A DNA stretch of 52,345 nucleotides from Chloroflexota bacterium (lineage in GTDB: Bacteria; Chloroflexota; Dehalococcoidia; Lucifugimonadales; UBA826). Of the stretch, positions 1-9,310 are shown piece by piece. Both the position numbers and the translations under genes were made by a program. The notes under the pieces are model-generated. The model was given only the letters and a program-made list of their open reading frames with translations. It was not told where the DNA came from and made no database searches. The stretch is taken from assembly GCA_002722155.1 (NCBI GenBank), contig PBKS01000018.1, positions 1-52,345 of the forward strand, in the 5' to 3' direction. Every line of letters starts with the position of its first letter. Within the stretch, counting starts at the first letter, position 1.

Positions 1-596
1 ACTGGCGGATTTTGAGATTCCATTGTCCTTATTTGCATGGGTGATGTATGGGTTCGTAATAATAATGGACGAGAACCATCGGGTAGCACCCTATCTATCC
101 ACAAACTATTCCACATATCTCTAGCTGGATGCTCTTCAGGAATATTGAGTTTTTGAAAATTGTATGTATCTAATTCGACCTCTGGGCCTTCTATAATCTG
201 AAAGCCCATTGACTCAAACACCTGGCATATTTCCCTAACTGCAGTTGTAGTCGGATGCAGAGTACCAAATTCTATATTTCTGCCAGGCAGAGTGACGTCG
301 AGGGAGTTTGCTCCGCTCTCTGAACCTATACTGTTATTTCCTTCGAGATAAGATTTATGATCTTGATACTTTTCAGTAAGCGAGTTTTTCAATGAATTTG
401 CCTTGCCTCCCGCTTCTCTTCTGGAGTCGATCGGCAGTTCTGAAATTCCCCGTAAAAGGCCAGTGACCTTTCCGTTACGGCCTAACAGTTCGACCCTCCA
501 TGATTCAAGGTCATCGAGAGAATCAATTTCAGTCAGGGCCGACACAGCCTCTTTTTCAATATCATATTGAAGTTTTAGATACGAATCTTGGTCCAT
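1..596 (-). CDS. pheS: Phenylalanyl-tRNA synthetase alpha subunit, N-terminal part (cut by window edge)
   Basis: The reverse strand reads open from an ATG at 596 to the window edge and gives about 198 residues (MDQDSYLKLQYDIEKEAV...). PheS charges tRNA-Phe as an alpha2-beta2 tetramer with PheT. The visible part contains the N-terminal helical arm (about residues 1-90). After it come the start of the class II catalytic core (LPGRNIEFGTLHPTT), the EGPEVE stretch, the FQKLNIPEEHPARD segment and motif 2 (LLRTHTSPMQIR near the edge), all characteristic of bacterial PheS. The family is about 340 residues, so the C-terminal 40 percent and any pheT lie outside. No convincing Shine-Dalgarno precedes the ATG; the leader next to it is A-rich. 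Confidence 0.95.
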   Translation of the reverse strand, partial: MDQDSYLKLQYDIEKEAVSALTEIDSLDDLESWRVELLGRNGKVTGLLRGISELPIDSRREAGGKANSLKNSLTEKYQDHKSYLEGNNSIGSESGANSLDVTLPGRNIEFGTLHPTTTAVREICQVFESMGFQIIEGPEVELDTYNFQKLNIPEEHPARDMWNSLWIDRVLPDGSRPLLLRTHTSPMQIRTMESQNPP

Positions 597-646
597 TATA
601 TTTTTTTTGTGTACCATCTAATGCGATTGATCAAATATAGGCAGAA

Positions 647-652
647 ATTATA
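647..652 (-). promoter_or_regulatory. Possible -10 box for pheS
   Basis: A perfect TATAAT lies on the minus strand about 50 nt upstream of the pheS ATG. No good -35 hexamer is visible at 16-18 nt, so this rests on the -10 match and its position only. The 223-bp divergent gap around it otherwise shows only poly-T/poly-A runs. Confidence 0.35.
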
Positions 653-775
653 CCCCACAACATGAACCTCATTGGACACCCATCAAAATTGCCTACCAAG
701 ACGAGTAGTCCTTTACCGCCAAAAAAATTCAAAGAATTTGGGTAAAACTAAGCTACATGTTTTTGGTTGTGTCTT

Positions 776-781
776 TATAAT
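776..781 (+). promoter_or_regulatory. Possible -10 box for the MscS-family gene
   Basis: A perfect TATAAT sits 39 nt upstream of the GTG start at 820. The -35 region at 17-nt spacing is poor. The placement in a divergent intergenic gap facing the channel gene supports it. Confidence 0.45.
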
Positions 782-819
782 GGACACTGTAACTAGAATT
801 TGAAGAGGGTCAAATAAAC

Positions 820-1947
820 GTGGATATAAGCCAACTAACAGATTCTTCCTTAGTTGGAGCGCTCACGGCGGGGCTGCTTCTAGCTATCTTCGTAGTTCTG
901 TCAATATCCCTTCGATTAATCCTGGCTATAATATCAAGACGCATTAATAAGGAGAACAGCGACCGTCTGATCCTGGTATTTATCGATTCCATTAAAGGGC
1001 CCGTCGTATTGCTAGTCCTGTCTTTAGGATTGCTATTTGCCTACCTAACACTGGCTAAATTAGAAGAGGGAATCTTCATTTCTCTAAACGATACCGGGGA
1101 TTATGCTTTCCAAATTTGGAAGGTATCTGCCATAGCTATCGCGACTTTTACCGTTTCCCATCTGACTGATCGCACAATTAGATGGTATTTAAGAAATATA
1201 GCATTCAAAACCTCCACTACATTAGATGATACTTTGCTGCCCATATTTAGGAGAGTATTACCAATAACGGTATATGCAATTGGGGCTCTTATAGCGATCG
1301 ATAGTATAGGAATTTCCATCAGTCCAATCCTGGCAGGGTTGGGAATTGGAGGCTTAGCTGTTGCATTAGCTGTCCAACCTACACTAAGTAATTTCTTCGC
1401 GGGAACCTATGTTGTCACGGAAGGCGAATTGAAACCGGGCGATTTTATAGAATTGGATGGAGGGCCTTCCGGTTATGTTGAAAGTGTAGGTTGGAGAAGT
1501 ACAAAAATTAGAAGCAGGTTTAATAACCTTGTAATAATCCCAAATTCCAAAATGGCTGAAAGTATAGTTACAAATTATTTCAGCCCGACTCCGGCTATGA
1601 ATGTGATCGTTACTTGCGGGGTGAGTTACGAATCAGATATGGAGGCAGTAGAGAAAATAGCTCTGGAGGAAGCTAGCGAGTTAATAGAAAATTCACCTCA
1701 TTCGATAAAAAATGTTGACCCGTTTTTTGGATTCTCAAATTTCGGAGATTCAAATATAGATTTCTTCATTTTTATACAAGCCGTGGACCGAAATGGTACA
1801 TTCGTGTTGAAAAGTGAATTAATGAAACGAATACATGCCAGATTCACCTCTGAAGGTATAGAAATTAATTATCCTGTGCGTAAACTGCTTTTGCCTGAAG
1901 AACTAGACGCAGGAAGTGTATTTACCTCACAGCCCGAGGAAAATTAA
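820..1947 (+). CDS. MscS-family small-conductance mechanosensitive channel
   Basis: This 375-residue protein is predicted to be an inner-membrane channel that opens on membrane tension and releases osmolytes. Hydrophobic helices lie at about residues 10-35, 50-72, 90-110 and 143-165. They are followed by the pore-lining Gly/Ala-rich helix (GLGIGGLAVALAVQPTLSNF, about 170-190), the hallmark of MscS TM3. The beta domain follows (GDFIELDGGPSGYVESVGW, then TKIRSRFNNLVIIPNSKM), then an alpha/beta C-terminal cytoplasmic domain. The GTG start is chosen because GAAGAGGG lies about 10 nt upstream. The gene stands alone and converges on the glycosylase gene with a 18-nt gap. The ion or solute preference cannot be read from the sequence. 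Confidence 0.93.
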   Translation: MDISQLTDSSLVGALTAGLLLAIFVVLSISLRLILAIISRRINKENSDRLILVFIDSIKGPVVLLVLSLGLLFAYLTLAKLEEGIFISLNDTGDYAFQIWKVSAIAIATFTVSHLTDRTIRWYLRNIAFKTSTTLDDTLLPIFRRVLPITVYAIGALIAIDSIGISISPILAGLGIGGLAVALAVQPTLSNFFAGTYVVTEGELKPGDFIELDGGPSGYVESVGWRSTKIRSRFNNLVIIPNSKMAESIVTNYFSPTPAMNVIVTCGVSYESDMEAVEKIALEEASELIENSPHSIKNVDPFFGFSNFGDSNIDFFIFIQAVDRNGTFVLKSELMKRIHARFTSEGIEINYPVRKLLLPEELDAGSVFTSQPEEN

Positions 1948-1965
1948 TTTATTAAAAAGAAGTAT

Positions 1966-2808
1966 TTAAGTTAATCTTTTTTGATGAAAAAGATATTGAT
2001 TCGCGTAACCTGCGAATTGCCCAAAATGTTCTTGGGCCCAGACTCGAAGACCATTATCGGGGATTTTCTTACCACCCTTCAAATAATTCTCACGAAGCAC
2101 CCGTTTGATCCAAACATCTACTGGAAATGCCTGAAGCTTATCCATTGAAAATAAAAGAACACAGTTAGCGACTTTATCTCCTACTCCTGGAAATCTTATT
2201 AGATTCTCCAAAGCTTCCTCGTAACTTAAGCCTCGATAATATTTAAGATCTGTCTCTTCATCAAGGACCATGTTTGCAGCCCTAGCCACATATTTAGCCC
2301 TAAATCCCAAACCGATAGCTCTCAATCCGTCCTCTCCAAACTCAAATATCTCATTTGGGGTTGGAAAGGCGTAAAAGTTACCAAACCGATCAATCAATTT
2401 CTGACCACAATGTTCAGCCATAGAATTTACCAAAGATTTAATCCTCGGAATGTTATTGTTAGCGGAGCAAATGAATGTAATTAAACATTCCCAAGGATCT
2501 TGTCTCAATATGTGAAGCCCGTTGTAAAGTTTTTGAGCCTGGTTAAAGTAGTCATCTGATGACATTTGGGAATATATTAGTGACAAGTCATCGTCAAGAC
2601 GAAGATATTTTTTCATAGAATCTTCATTGAAACCTGTATCAGCTCCAAACTCACAGTGAATACCTTCTTCATCCTGTATGATTCTGATTCTAGTCCTTTC
2701 AACAATTCCCTCGTTCACATCAGAGTTGGCCAATTTGTTCCATCGGAAGGCTTGCCCGCTGTACAAGGTTTCGATAATGTCATAAGGGTGTTTTGATATT
2801 AGGACCAA
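1966..2808 (-). CDS. ogg: 8-oxoguanine DNA glycosylase/AP lyase, OGG1 type
   Basis: This 280-residue HhH-GPD glycosylase probably removes 8-oxoguanine opposite C and cleaves the abasic site by beta-elimination. The helix-hairpin-helix (FPGVGDKVANCVLLFS) carries the Schiff-base lysine at about K212. PVDVW gives the catalytic Asp at about D231. The spacing and the following IKRVL match eukaryotic-type OGG1 rather than MutY or Nth, and no Fe-S cysteine cluster is present. The N-terminal YSGQAFRW is the OGG N-domain signature. An in-frame stop lies just upstream, so the TTG at 2808 is the first usable start. It lies 1 nt after the stop of the helicase gene, which suggests translational coupling in a two-gene repair operon. 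Confidence 0.9.
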   Translation of the reverse strand: MVLISKHPYDIIETLYSGQAFRWNKLANSDVNEGIVERTRIRIIQDEEGIHCEFGADTGFNEDSMKKYLRLDDDLSLIYSQMSSDDYFNQAQKLYNGLHILRQDPWECLITFICSANNNIPRIKSLVNSMAEHCGQKLIDRFGNFYAFPTPNEIFEFGEDGLRAIGLGFRAKYVARAANMVLDEETDLKYYRGLSYEEALENLIRFPGVGDKVANCVLLFSMDKLQAFPVDVWIKRVLRENYLKGGKKIPDNGLRVWAQEHFGQFAGYANQYLFHQKRLT

Positions 2809-2809
2809 C

Positions 2810-5617
2810 TTAGATACCTAGCCAACTGGAAACTACATTTTCTACCTCTTCAGATTCTGGACGTTTAATTTCCATTTGAGGAAGGGCTTTTATAAACTTG
2901 TGCCCATATCTACTATTAACCACTCTACTATCTAAAATGAAAACTGTCCCTTTATCTTGGTTTGAACGAACCAACCTGCCGAATCCTTGCCGAAACCGAA
3001 TAATAGCATTAGGCAGGGCATACTCCATGAAAGGGTTGGCATATCGTTCCGATCTGGCAGAGTAAACTGGGTCGGTCGGTACTTCAAAAGGAAGGCGGGT
3101 TATTATCAACACTTGTAATGAGTTACCCCGTAGGTCAATACCTTCCCAGAAAGATGATGTACCCAACAGCACTGTTTCTGGTTTTCTTTTTATCCTTTCA
3201 ATCAATTGCCGAGGTGTCCCAGACATACCTTGGGCGAGTATGTCTAGATAATCGTCAGAGTACTGCTCTTTGAGCAACCTGAAGACTGACCTTAGAGAAG
3301 AATATGACGTGAATAAAGCCATGGTTCGACCACCAGCTGCCATTGCAGCGTTGTAAATATTCTCTGCCACCTTTTCCTCATAATAAGGATCCCTAGGATC
3401 CGGTATATCGTTGGGTATAACCACAGCCGCTAAATCTTCATATGGGAATGGTGAGCCCAATAGCAACTCATGTTCAGGATTAATACCCAATCGTTGTTTT
3501 ATATGGTCAAACCCTCCATCCGTACTCAAAGTAGCGCTAGTGATAACCACTGAAAAATCTTGCTCAAAGAGTTCACTGTTCAATCTTTCGGAAACCTCTA
3601 TAGGCGCGCCAGACAAAGTCGCATATTCAGTATTATTGTCTGCAGCAACCCAATACACATAGTCATCCGTTCTTTCAACCAAAAAATGCTTTATCAGCTC
3701 ATTGATTTCTGTCATGGAATTTTGAGTGTGTTGGATATCTCCTAGTATTTCTGAGACATTTCTATTGTTTTCGTACTTCTCTAATGTCCGGGAGGTCCTA
3801 GTTAGTGAAGTAGCTATTGAAGAAATTTGAAACCGAATATCGTCACCGATTAGGATCATGTCATCTAGTGCCGATAACTGATCTTCCTCTTGCAATCTAT
3901 ATTTTTCCGATGGGTTCAGTGGTTTGCCCGTGGAATTCGGATTTTTCATAAGTTCTGTCGCATAAGAAAACAATGAATTAAATCCATTTTGCAAGTCTCT
4001 GACGGAAGAACCGACTTCCTCCCTAAGATTAAGAAGATTTCTGCTGTCTTCAGAATTGACTTTTAACGGCTCAATTAACCTCTCCACCTGAGAAAACAAA
4101 GAATCCCTTCCTCGCAAGTGAGCCAAGGATTCTCCTGCTAGTGAGTGTGACAGATGGAAACCAAATGCTTGTGTGGCTTGATCTTCGAGATGGTGAGCCT
4201 CATCGATTATCAAGGCCCCAAAATCTGGTAAGACAGAACCGGAAGAATTTAGATCGGCCATAAGTAGAGAGTGATTTATGACTACCACATCAGAATTGCC
4301 TGCCGTTTCTCTAGCTTGTTTTAGAAAACATTTCCCATTGTCTCCACCACACATCATAGCTCCTTCCGCATTCAATCTAGACCATAAGAATCTGTGCTGG
4401 GAGCGTGATAAATTTAATTCGGCTTGGTCCCCTGTTTGAGTGATATCCAACCAAACAATTATTTTGGCTATTAAGACAGTCTCTGTTTTGTCTAGGTGAT
4501 CCCTAGACGCGAAATTACGAAATTTTCTTAGGCAAAGATAATTTCTCCTACCTTTTAGAACTGAATAAGACACCGCGCTATCAGAAAAAGTTTCCATTCC
4601 GCCAACTATTTTTGCCGCTATTGGCAAATCTTCTTCCATTAGTTGATCTTGTAGACTAATTGTATTTGTGGATACCAATACTCTTTGGTTTTCGGTTTTT
4701 GCATGTTGCATAGCAGGAATTAAATAAGCCATTGATTTACCAACACCTGTCCCAGCTTCAATGAGGGCAGTTGATTCTCCTTCGAAGGCTTTTTTTACAA
4801 TCATGGCCATATCTAACTGCTCTTTGCGTCGCTCAAAGCCCGGTAGTAAATCAGCAAGAGTCCCATGATCTGAAAACACTTCATCCAGGTCAGATGATGC
4901 TCGGTACCCTGTAGGATTCGATGTTGATATCAGTTTCGATATCTTATCGCTCGATATAGCCGAAGGAGTTTCATTGGCGTTGGCTTTCTCGGAGGCCAAT
5001 TTTTCTGCAAGGATCATTTGTAATATAGGTAAGGCCTCCCAAGCACCTTTTGCCGCCAAATTATTTATTTGTACTAATGTCTGTAATTTGGCCTTGCGTA
5101 ATTGTGAAAGTAAATTCATGAACAAACTCATGGTATTTTCACAATCTGCCATCGCTCTGTGGGCGTTGGAAGTATCCAGATCCAAAAATAAGCTGAGCCC
5201 TGTTAAGCTGTAGTCGATCTGAGTAGGGTGCATAACATACGACATATCAAGTGTGTCAAAAGAAGCACCTTCCCACTTGAAACCGGATTCATTAAGAAAG
5301 CCAACATCAAAACCAATGTTGTGACCAATCAAGACAGAATCACCAATGAATTCTTCTAATTGAGGATTAAGGTCAGCAATTTTAGGTGCGGAACGGACGT
5401 CTTGTTGAGAAATACCCGTTAAGTCCTCAATAAATCTGGGTATTTTTCGACCAGGATTTACAAACGATTGAAATGTTTGGTCAACTCCATCTTTGTCAAA
5501 CCTGATCGCAGCGACCTCAATTATCGCATCAGACTTACTATCGAGCCCGGTGGTTTCGAGATCAATAACACAGTAAGTATTTTTCAATTGAACAGTATTT
5601 TGAGCGAGCTGAGTCAT
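2810..5617 (-). CDS. dinG: DinG-family helicase with N-terminal DEDDh 3'-5' exonuclease domain
   Basis: This 935-residue fusion has a DnaQ-like exonuclease at residues 1-180 (VIDLETTGLDS with the DE pair, HNIGFDVGF, HRAMADCENT) and an XPD/DinG superfamily 2 helicase after it. Walker A is EAGTGVGKS at about 285-293, the DEAH box IIDEAHHLEDQ at about 470, and the C-terminal motifs are SFWEGIDLRG and QGFGRLVRSNQDKG (motif VI). Related proteins bind a 4Fe-4S cluster through four cysteines. Here I see only three: NYLC near 362, MMC near 422 and GKC near 430. The likely role is replication-fork or R-loop processing. It is translated from ATG and is the first gene of the operon with the OGG gene. 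Confidence 0.93.
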   Translation of the reverse strand: MTQLAQNTVQLKNTYCVIDLETTGLDSKSDAIIEVAAIRFDKDGVDQTFQSFVNPGRKIPRFIEDLTGISQQDVRSAPKIADLNPQLEEFIGDSVLIGHNIGFDVGFLNESGFKWEGASFDTLDMSYVMHPTQIDYSLTGLSLFLDLDTSNAHRAMADCENTMSLFMNLLSQLRKAKLQTLVQINNLAAKGAWEALPILQMILAEKLASEKANANETPSAISSDKISKLISTSNPTGYRASSDLDEVFSDHGTLADLLPGFERRKEQLDMAMIVKKAFEGESTALIEAGTGVGKSMAYLIPAMQHAKTENQRVLVSTNTISLQDQLMEEDLPIAAKIVGGMETFSDSAVSYSVLKGRRNYLCLRKFRNFASRDHLDKTETVLIAKIIVWLDITQTGDQAELNLSRSQHRFLWSRLNAEGAMMCGGDNGKCFLKQARETAGNSDVVVINHSLLMADLNSSGSVLPDFGALIIDEAHHLEDQATQAFGFHLSHSLAGESLAHLRGRDSLFSQVERLIEPLKVNSEDSRNLLNLREEVGSSVRDLQNGFNSLFSYATELMKNPNSTGKPLNPSEKYRLQEEDQLSALDDMILIGDDIRFQISSIATSLTRTSRTLEKYENNRNVSEILGDIQHTQNSMTEINELIKHFLVERTDDYVYWVAADNNTEYATLSGAPIEVSERLNSELFEQDFSVVITSATLSTDGGFDHIKQRLGINPEHELLLGSPFPYEDLAAVVIPNDIPDPRDPYYEEKVAENIYNAAMAAGGRTMALFTSYSSLRSVFRLLKEQYSDDYLDILAQGMSGTPRQLIERIKRKPETVLLGTSSFWEGIDLRGNSLQVLIITRLPFEVPTDPVYSARSERYANPFMEYALPNAIIRFRQGFGRLVRSNQDKGTVFILDSRVVNSRYGHKFIKALPQMEIKRPESEEVENVVSSWLGI

Positions 5618-5717
5618 ATTAATTTTACTAAGCTACTATAACCGCATAGCATTTATCTAAAAAGTCCCAGTCGTATATCATATATGTGCAATAACGAATC
5701 ACCTTGGTGACCAATCA

Positions 5718-7103
5718 ATGAGTAGCTACAAAAAAGAATCTCCAATAATAAAGCAACTATCTGACACAGTGGGGGGGTTTACTGTCTCTATCCACTATGA
5801 TCGTCGTTTGTACAAGCAGGACATAAGAGGCTCGATTGTTCATGCTGCAATGCTATGTAAACAAAAAATCATAACTTTAGCTGATAGAGATGCTATCCAA
5901 AATGGGTTAACAGAAATTGAAGTTGAAATAGAAACTGACTCTTTCATTTGGAAACCCGAATTGGAAGACATACATATGAACATCGAAAGCCGGTTACACG
6001 AAAAAATTGGTCCAATTGCAGGCAAGCTACATACGGCCCGTTCTAGAAACGATCAGGTATCTTTGGACATGCGAATGTTTGTAAAAGAATCTATTGATAC
6101 AGTCACAAGCCAGCTGACAGAATTACAGCGGATTCTATTGAACCTTTCTTCTCAAAACCAGGACGTGATTGTACCTGGATATACCCATCTACAAAAAGCG
6201 CAACCAGTCCTTTTTGCTCATCATCTCCTCGCATATTTTCAGATGTTTGATAGGGATAAAACTAGATTTAAAGAAGCCTTCCAAAGAACCGATGTTTTAC
6301 CTTTGGGCAGTGGTGCTCTGGCCGGCCTCCCATACGACTTGGACAGAAATTACGTAGCTAAGGAACTCGGGTTCTCGAATATCTCCGCAAACAGCATGGA
6401 TGCGGTATCTGATAGAGATTTTGTCATTGACTATTTGTCAGCCGCATCCATTTGTATGATGCATATTTCCAGGTTCTCTGAGGAATTAATTCTTTGGACT
6501 ACGGAGGAATTTTCCCTAATTAAATTACCTCCAGAATACACCACAGGCAGCAGTATTATGCCTCAAAAGAGGAACCCTGATTTTGCCGAAATTTCGAGAG
6601 GCAAGACAGGCAGAGTATACGGTAATTTAGTCTCAATGCTAACAATATTGAAAGGTTTACCGATGACCTACAATCGAGATCTACAAGAAGATAAAGAAGG
6701 GTTTTTCGATAGTCATGACACATTAACCGCTGTCTTGGAGGTGTTTACCGGTATGCTTCCAGGCATCTCTGTAAACTCTGATAATGCAAGGAAATCTGCA
6801 GAAGGAGGGATGGTTTTAGCTACAGACTTAGCAGATTATTTGGTTGGCAAGGGAATCCCTTTTAGGGAGGCTCATGGGATCATAAGTAATCTATCAGATT
6901 ATGCATCTAATCTCGGTAAAATGTTTGGTGAGATATCCCTAGAGGAATATCGCAAATTTTCTCCTATATTTGACGAGGATGTATATGAGGTCACGGTAGA
7001 GTCATCTATTGATGCCAGAAACACTGTCGGAGGCACTTCTTTCAATATGGTACGGCAAGCTATTGAGAGAGGTTATGAACAATTAAAAGAGTACGATGGC
7101 TAG
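5718..7103 (+). CDS. argH: Argininosuccinate lyase
   Basis: This 461-residue protein catalyses the last step of arginine synthesis, argininosuccinate to arginine plus fumarate, in the cytoplasm as a homotetramer. The fumarase/aspartase superfamily signature GSSIMPQKRNPD lies at about residues 277-288, with the catalytic serine in this loop. HTARSRNDQVS and GYTHLQKAQP, the other two conserved blocks, lie at about 105-160. The length is normal for the family. It is the first gene of a compact operon and overlaps rpe by 8 nt. argC, 8 kb away, belongs to the same pathway but is not in this operon. Confidence 0.97.
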   Translation: MSSYKKESPIIKQLSDTVGGFTVSIHYDRRLYKQDIRGSIVHAAMLCKQKIITLADRDAIQNGLTEIEVEIETDSFIWKPELEDIHMNIESRLHEKIGPIAGKLHTARSRNDQVSLDMRMFVKESIDTVTSQLTELQRILLNLSSQNQDVIVPGYTHLQKAQPVLFAHHLLAYFQMFDRDKTRFKEAFQRTDVLPLGSGALAGLPYDLDRNYVAKELGFSNISANSMDAVSDRDFVIDYLSAASICMMHISRFSEELILWTTEEFSLIKLPPEYTTGSSIMPQKRNPDFAEISRGKTGRVYGNLVSMLTILKGLPMTYNRDLQEDKEGFFDSHDTLTAVLEVFTGMLPGISVNSDNARKSAEGGMVLATDLADYLVGKGIPFREAHGIISNLSDYASNLGKMFGEISLEEYRKFSPIFDEDVYEVTVESSIDARNTVGGTSFNMVRQAIERGYEQLKEYDG

Positions 7104-7755
7104 ATTTAAATTATATCCATCTATATTGTCAGCTGACTTCGCTCATCTAGACAAACAAATAAGAGAGTCGGAAAAATGCGGCGCTGATGGCATACATATT
7201 GATGTAATGGACGGTCAATTTGTTCCAGCAATCACATTTGGATCTCCCATAGTCGAGGCAGTGCGAAGATCAACCGATTTGCCCATAGATATACATATGA
7301 TGACAATTGCCCCAGAAAACCATTTTAAAGAACTAATTGAGGCTGGGGCCGATTCGATTACAATACATTATGAAGCTTGTCACGATGTGAAAGCCACTTT
7401 AGAAGAACTGGGGAAACACAGCGTTCAGAAATCTGTAGCAATAAACCCAGCCACCCCTGTTGAATCAATCTCCAATGTGATGGGTATGATAGACCAAATA
7501 TTAGTAATGTCGGTAGTACCAGGGGCGGGAGGACAGTCATTCATACCAGAAAGTCTTACCAAGATTGCAATCTTGTCCGATCAGATCAAGGCTCAGGGCC
7601 TTTCGGTATCGATCCAAGTTGATGGCGGGATAAATTCAACTACAATAGCTGATACTGTAAATAGTGGTGCAGATATTTTGGTGGCAGGTAGCGCTGTCTT
7701 TAACGATTCTTTTTCAATATGTGATGGGCTATCAAAATTAAGGGATATCGATTAG
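7096..7755 (+). CDS. rpe: Ribulose-phosphate 3-epimerase
   Basis: This 219-residue TIM-barrel enzyme interconverts ribulose-5-phosphate and xylulose-5-phosphate in the pentose phosphate pathway. Family blocks are YPSILSADFAHL at the N-terminus, HIDVMDGQFVPAITFG (metal-binding His and catalytic Asp, about residues 34-50), DIHMM, MSVVPGAGGQSF and VDGGI near 175 (second catalytic Asp). The ATG lies inside the 3' end of argH with an 8-nt overlap, and the stop codon overlaps the tsaD start by one base. This points to coupled translation. Confidence 0.96.
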   Translation: MARFKLYPSILSADFAHLDKQIRESEKCGADGIHIDVMDGQFVPAITFGSPIVEAVRRSTDLPIDIHMMTIAPENHFKELIEAGADSITIHYEACHDVKATLEELGKHSVQKSVAINPATPVESISNVMGMIDQILVMSVVPGAGGQSFIPESLTKIAILSDQIKAQGLSVSIQVDGGINSTTIADTVNSGADILVAGSAVFNDSFSICDGLSKLRDID

Positions 7756-8786
7756 TGAATGTATTAGGTATTGAAACCTCGTGCGATGACACCGCCGCTG
7801 CAGTCATCACTGACGGCACAATAATTAAATCCAATATAGTGGCGTCCCAGTCCGATATGCATAAAAAATATGGCGGCATTATTCCAGAAATCGCTTCCAG
7901 AGAACACTTTACATCCCTTATACCTGTAGTCAATGAAGCTCTTGAACAGGCCTCACTCACGTACAAAAACATTGATGCAATAGCAGTCACTAATGGTCCA
8001 GGACTGGCTGGTTCACTTCTTATAGGAGTAAATTCCGCTAAAGGGTTGTCAATGTCCTGGGATAAACCTTTGATAGGTATCAACCATTTAGAAGGGCATA
8101 TATATTCTGCATGGCTCGAAGACCTAGAACCAGATCACCAAGCCGGGTTCCCATTGGTTTGTTTGATAGCTTCAGGAGGGCATACTGACCTGGTTGTAAT
8201 GAAAGATCATTTGGATTACAAATTAATTGGAAAGACGAGAGATGATGCCGCGGGAGAAGCTTTTGACAAAGCTGCAAGGGTTCTAGGTTTAGGATTCCCA
8301 GGTGGCCCTGAAATCCAAAAAATGTCGGAGGAAGCCTTAGAGACTGTCGCCGCCCTACCTAGACCTGCAATAAAAGATTCTCTGGATTTTAGCTTCAGTG
8401 GACTTAAAACTGCATTGGTAAGAAAGGCCGAAGCAGAAGGTTTTTACCCAGTCATAGATAATAATGGCCCAAGCCGGCAGCAAACTACAGAATACTCATT
8501 TGCTTTCCAAGAGGCCATAGTGGATTGTCTTGTCAGAAATACTGTAAAAGCTGTTTCTGAAAACAATGCCAAGGGTGTCATTTTGGGGGGTGGAGTTGCA
8601 GCAAACAGCAGGTTAAGGCAAAAAATGAATGATGCTATGGACGTCCCAGTTTTTGTTCCTCGACCAGGATTATGCACCGACAACGGAGCTATGATAGGAG
8701 CGGCCGCATTCTTCAATTTACAAAACGGATTACCATTTGAATTAGACATGGACGCCATCCCTAATTTAAGAATGGGAATTACCTAG
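7755..8786 (+). CDS. tsaD: tRNA N6-threonylcarbamoyladenosine synthase, TsaD subunit
   Basis: This 343-residue ASKHA-fold enzyme transfers the threonylcarbamoyl group to A37 of ANN-decoding tRNAs and works with TsaB and TsaE. It opens with VLGIETSCDDTAAAV. The metal-binding HxxxH is NHLEGH, at His111 and His115 by my count, as in the E. coli enzyme. LIASGGHTDLV, DDAAGEAFDKAARVLGL, FSFSGLKTA and GGGVAANSRLR follow in the expected order. The GTG start shares its G with the rpe stop (TAGTG). No tsaB or tsaE is in the window. The last 8 nt overlap the convergent membrane-protein gene. Confidence 0.97.
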   Translation: MNVLGIETSCDDTAAAVITDGTIIKSNIVASQSDMHKKYGGIIPEIASREHFTSLIPVVNEALEQASLTYKNIDAIAVTNGPGLAGSLLIGVNSAKGLSMSWDKPLIGINHLEGHIYSAWLEDLEPDHQAGFPLVCLIASGGHTDLVVMKDHLDYKLIGKTRDDAAGEAFDKAARVLGLGFPGGPEIQKMSEEALETVAALPRPAIKDSLDFSFSGLKTALVRKAEAEGFYPVIDNNGPSRQQTTEYSFAFQEAIVDCLVRNTVKAVSENNAKGVILGGGVAANSRLRQKMNDAMDVPVFVPRPGLCTDNGAMIGAAAFFNLQNGLPFELDMDAIPNLRMGIT

Positions 8787-9252
8787 GAATAAATATCCGT
8801 TTTTCCCTGTCCTCAGAATAAAGGTTAGTATCCACATGTACGAGCAAATCATCTCTTAATTGCCACAACTGATGTTCCGAAAGGCTTTTACCTAGTGGGA
8901 TTTTTGTGGACATGGCATTAGATTGAATTACAATACATGATTGATTGATTTGCGAATAATGGTCGAACAATAAAAATGAGCCCATCAATGTGAATACGCA
9001 AAGTGCAATTGTTTTCATAAGGAAATTATCCAGGCTGACCATGGAAACAAAAATCAAAACGATGAGCATTGCAAGCCATATAAATGGAAACTTAGACTGC
9101 CTTTTTATTGACTCAATGTAAATAGACTCCACGAATTCATACTTGATAAAGCCTTCTCTTTTCCCATCCTTACCTGTAATTAAATAGGAGATGCCATTTC
9201 TCGATGGAAAAATCCGCTGAGTTTCCCATGCTTTTTGGCTGATGTCTTCCAT
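8779..9252 (-). CDS. Hypothetical two-helix membrane protein
   Basis: I cannot name this 157-residue protein. It has two adjacent membrane helices (about residues 56-75 and 82-98) flanked by soluble beta-rich halves. The first half, ISYLITGKDGKREGFIKYEF, is followed by a conserved-looking segment VESIYIES. The second half is CIVIQSNAMSTKIPLGKSLS with a predicted C-terminal helix. A split beta-domain around a helical hairpin resembles bacterial PH-like membrane proteins (YcxB/bPH type), but that is only an impression. It is monocistronic, converges on tsaD with an 8-nt overlap, and lies back to back with the aldolase-like operon. Confidence 0.7.
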   Translation of the reverse strand: MEDISQKAWETQRIFPSRNGISYLITGKDGKREGFIKYEFVESIYIESIKRQSKFPFIWLAMLIVLIFVSMVSLDNFLMKTIALCVFTLMGSFLLFDHYSQINQSCIVIQSNAMSTKIPLGKSLSEHQLWQLRDDLLVHVDTNLYSEDREKRIFIPR

Positions 9253-9310
9253 ATCTTAAGAAGATCCTCCATCTGTTATATTAATAAATATGTTTGTAAA
9301 GGTATCATAA

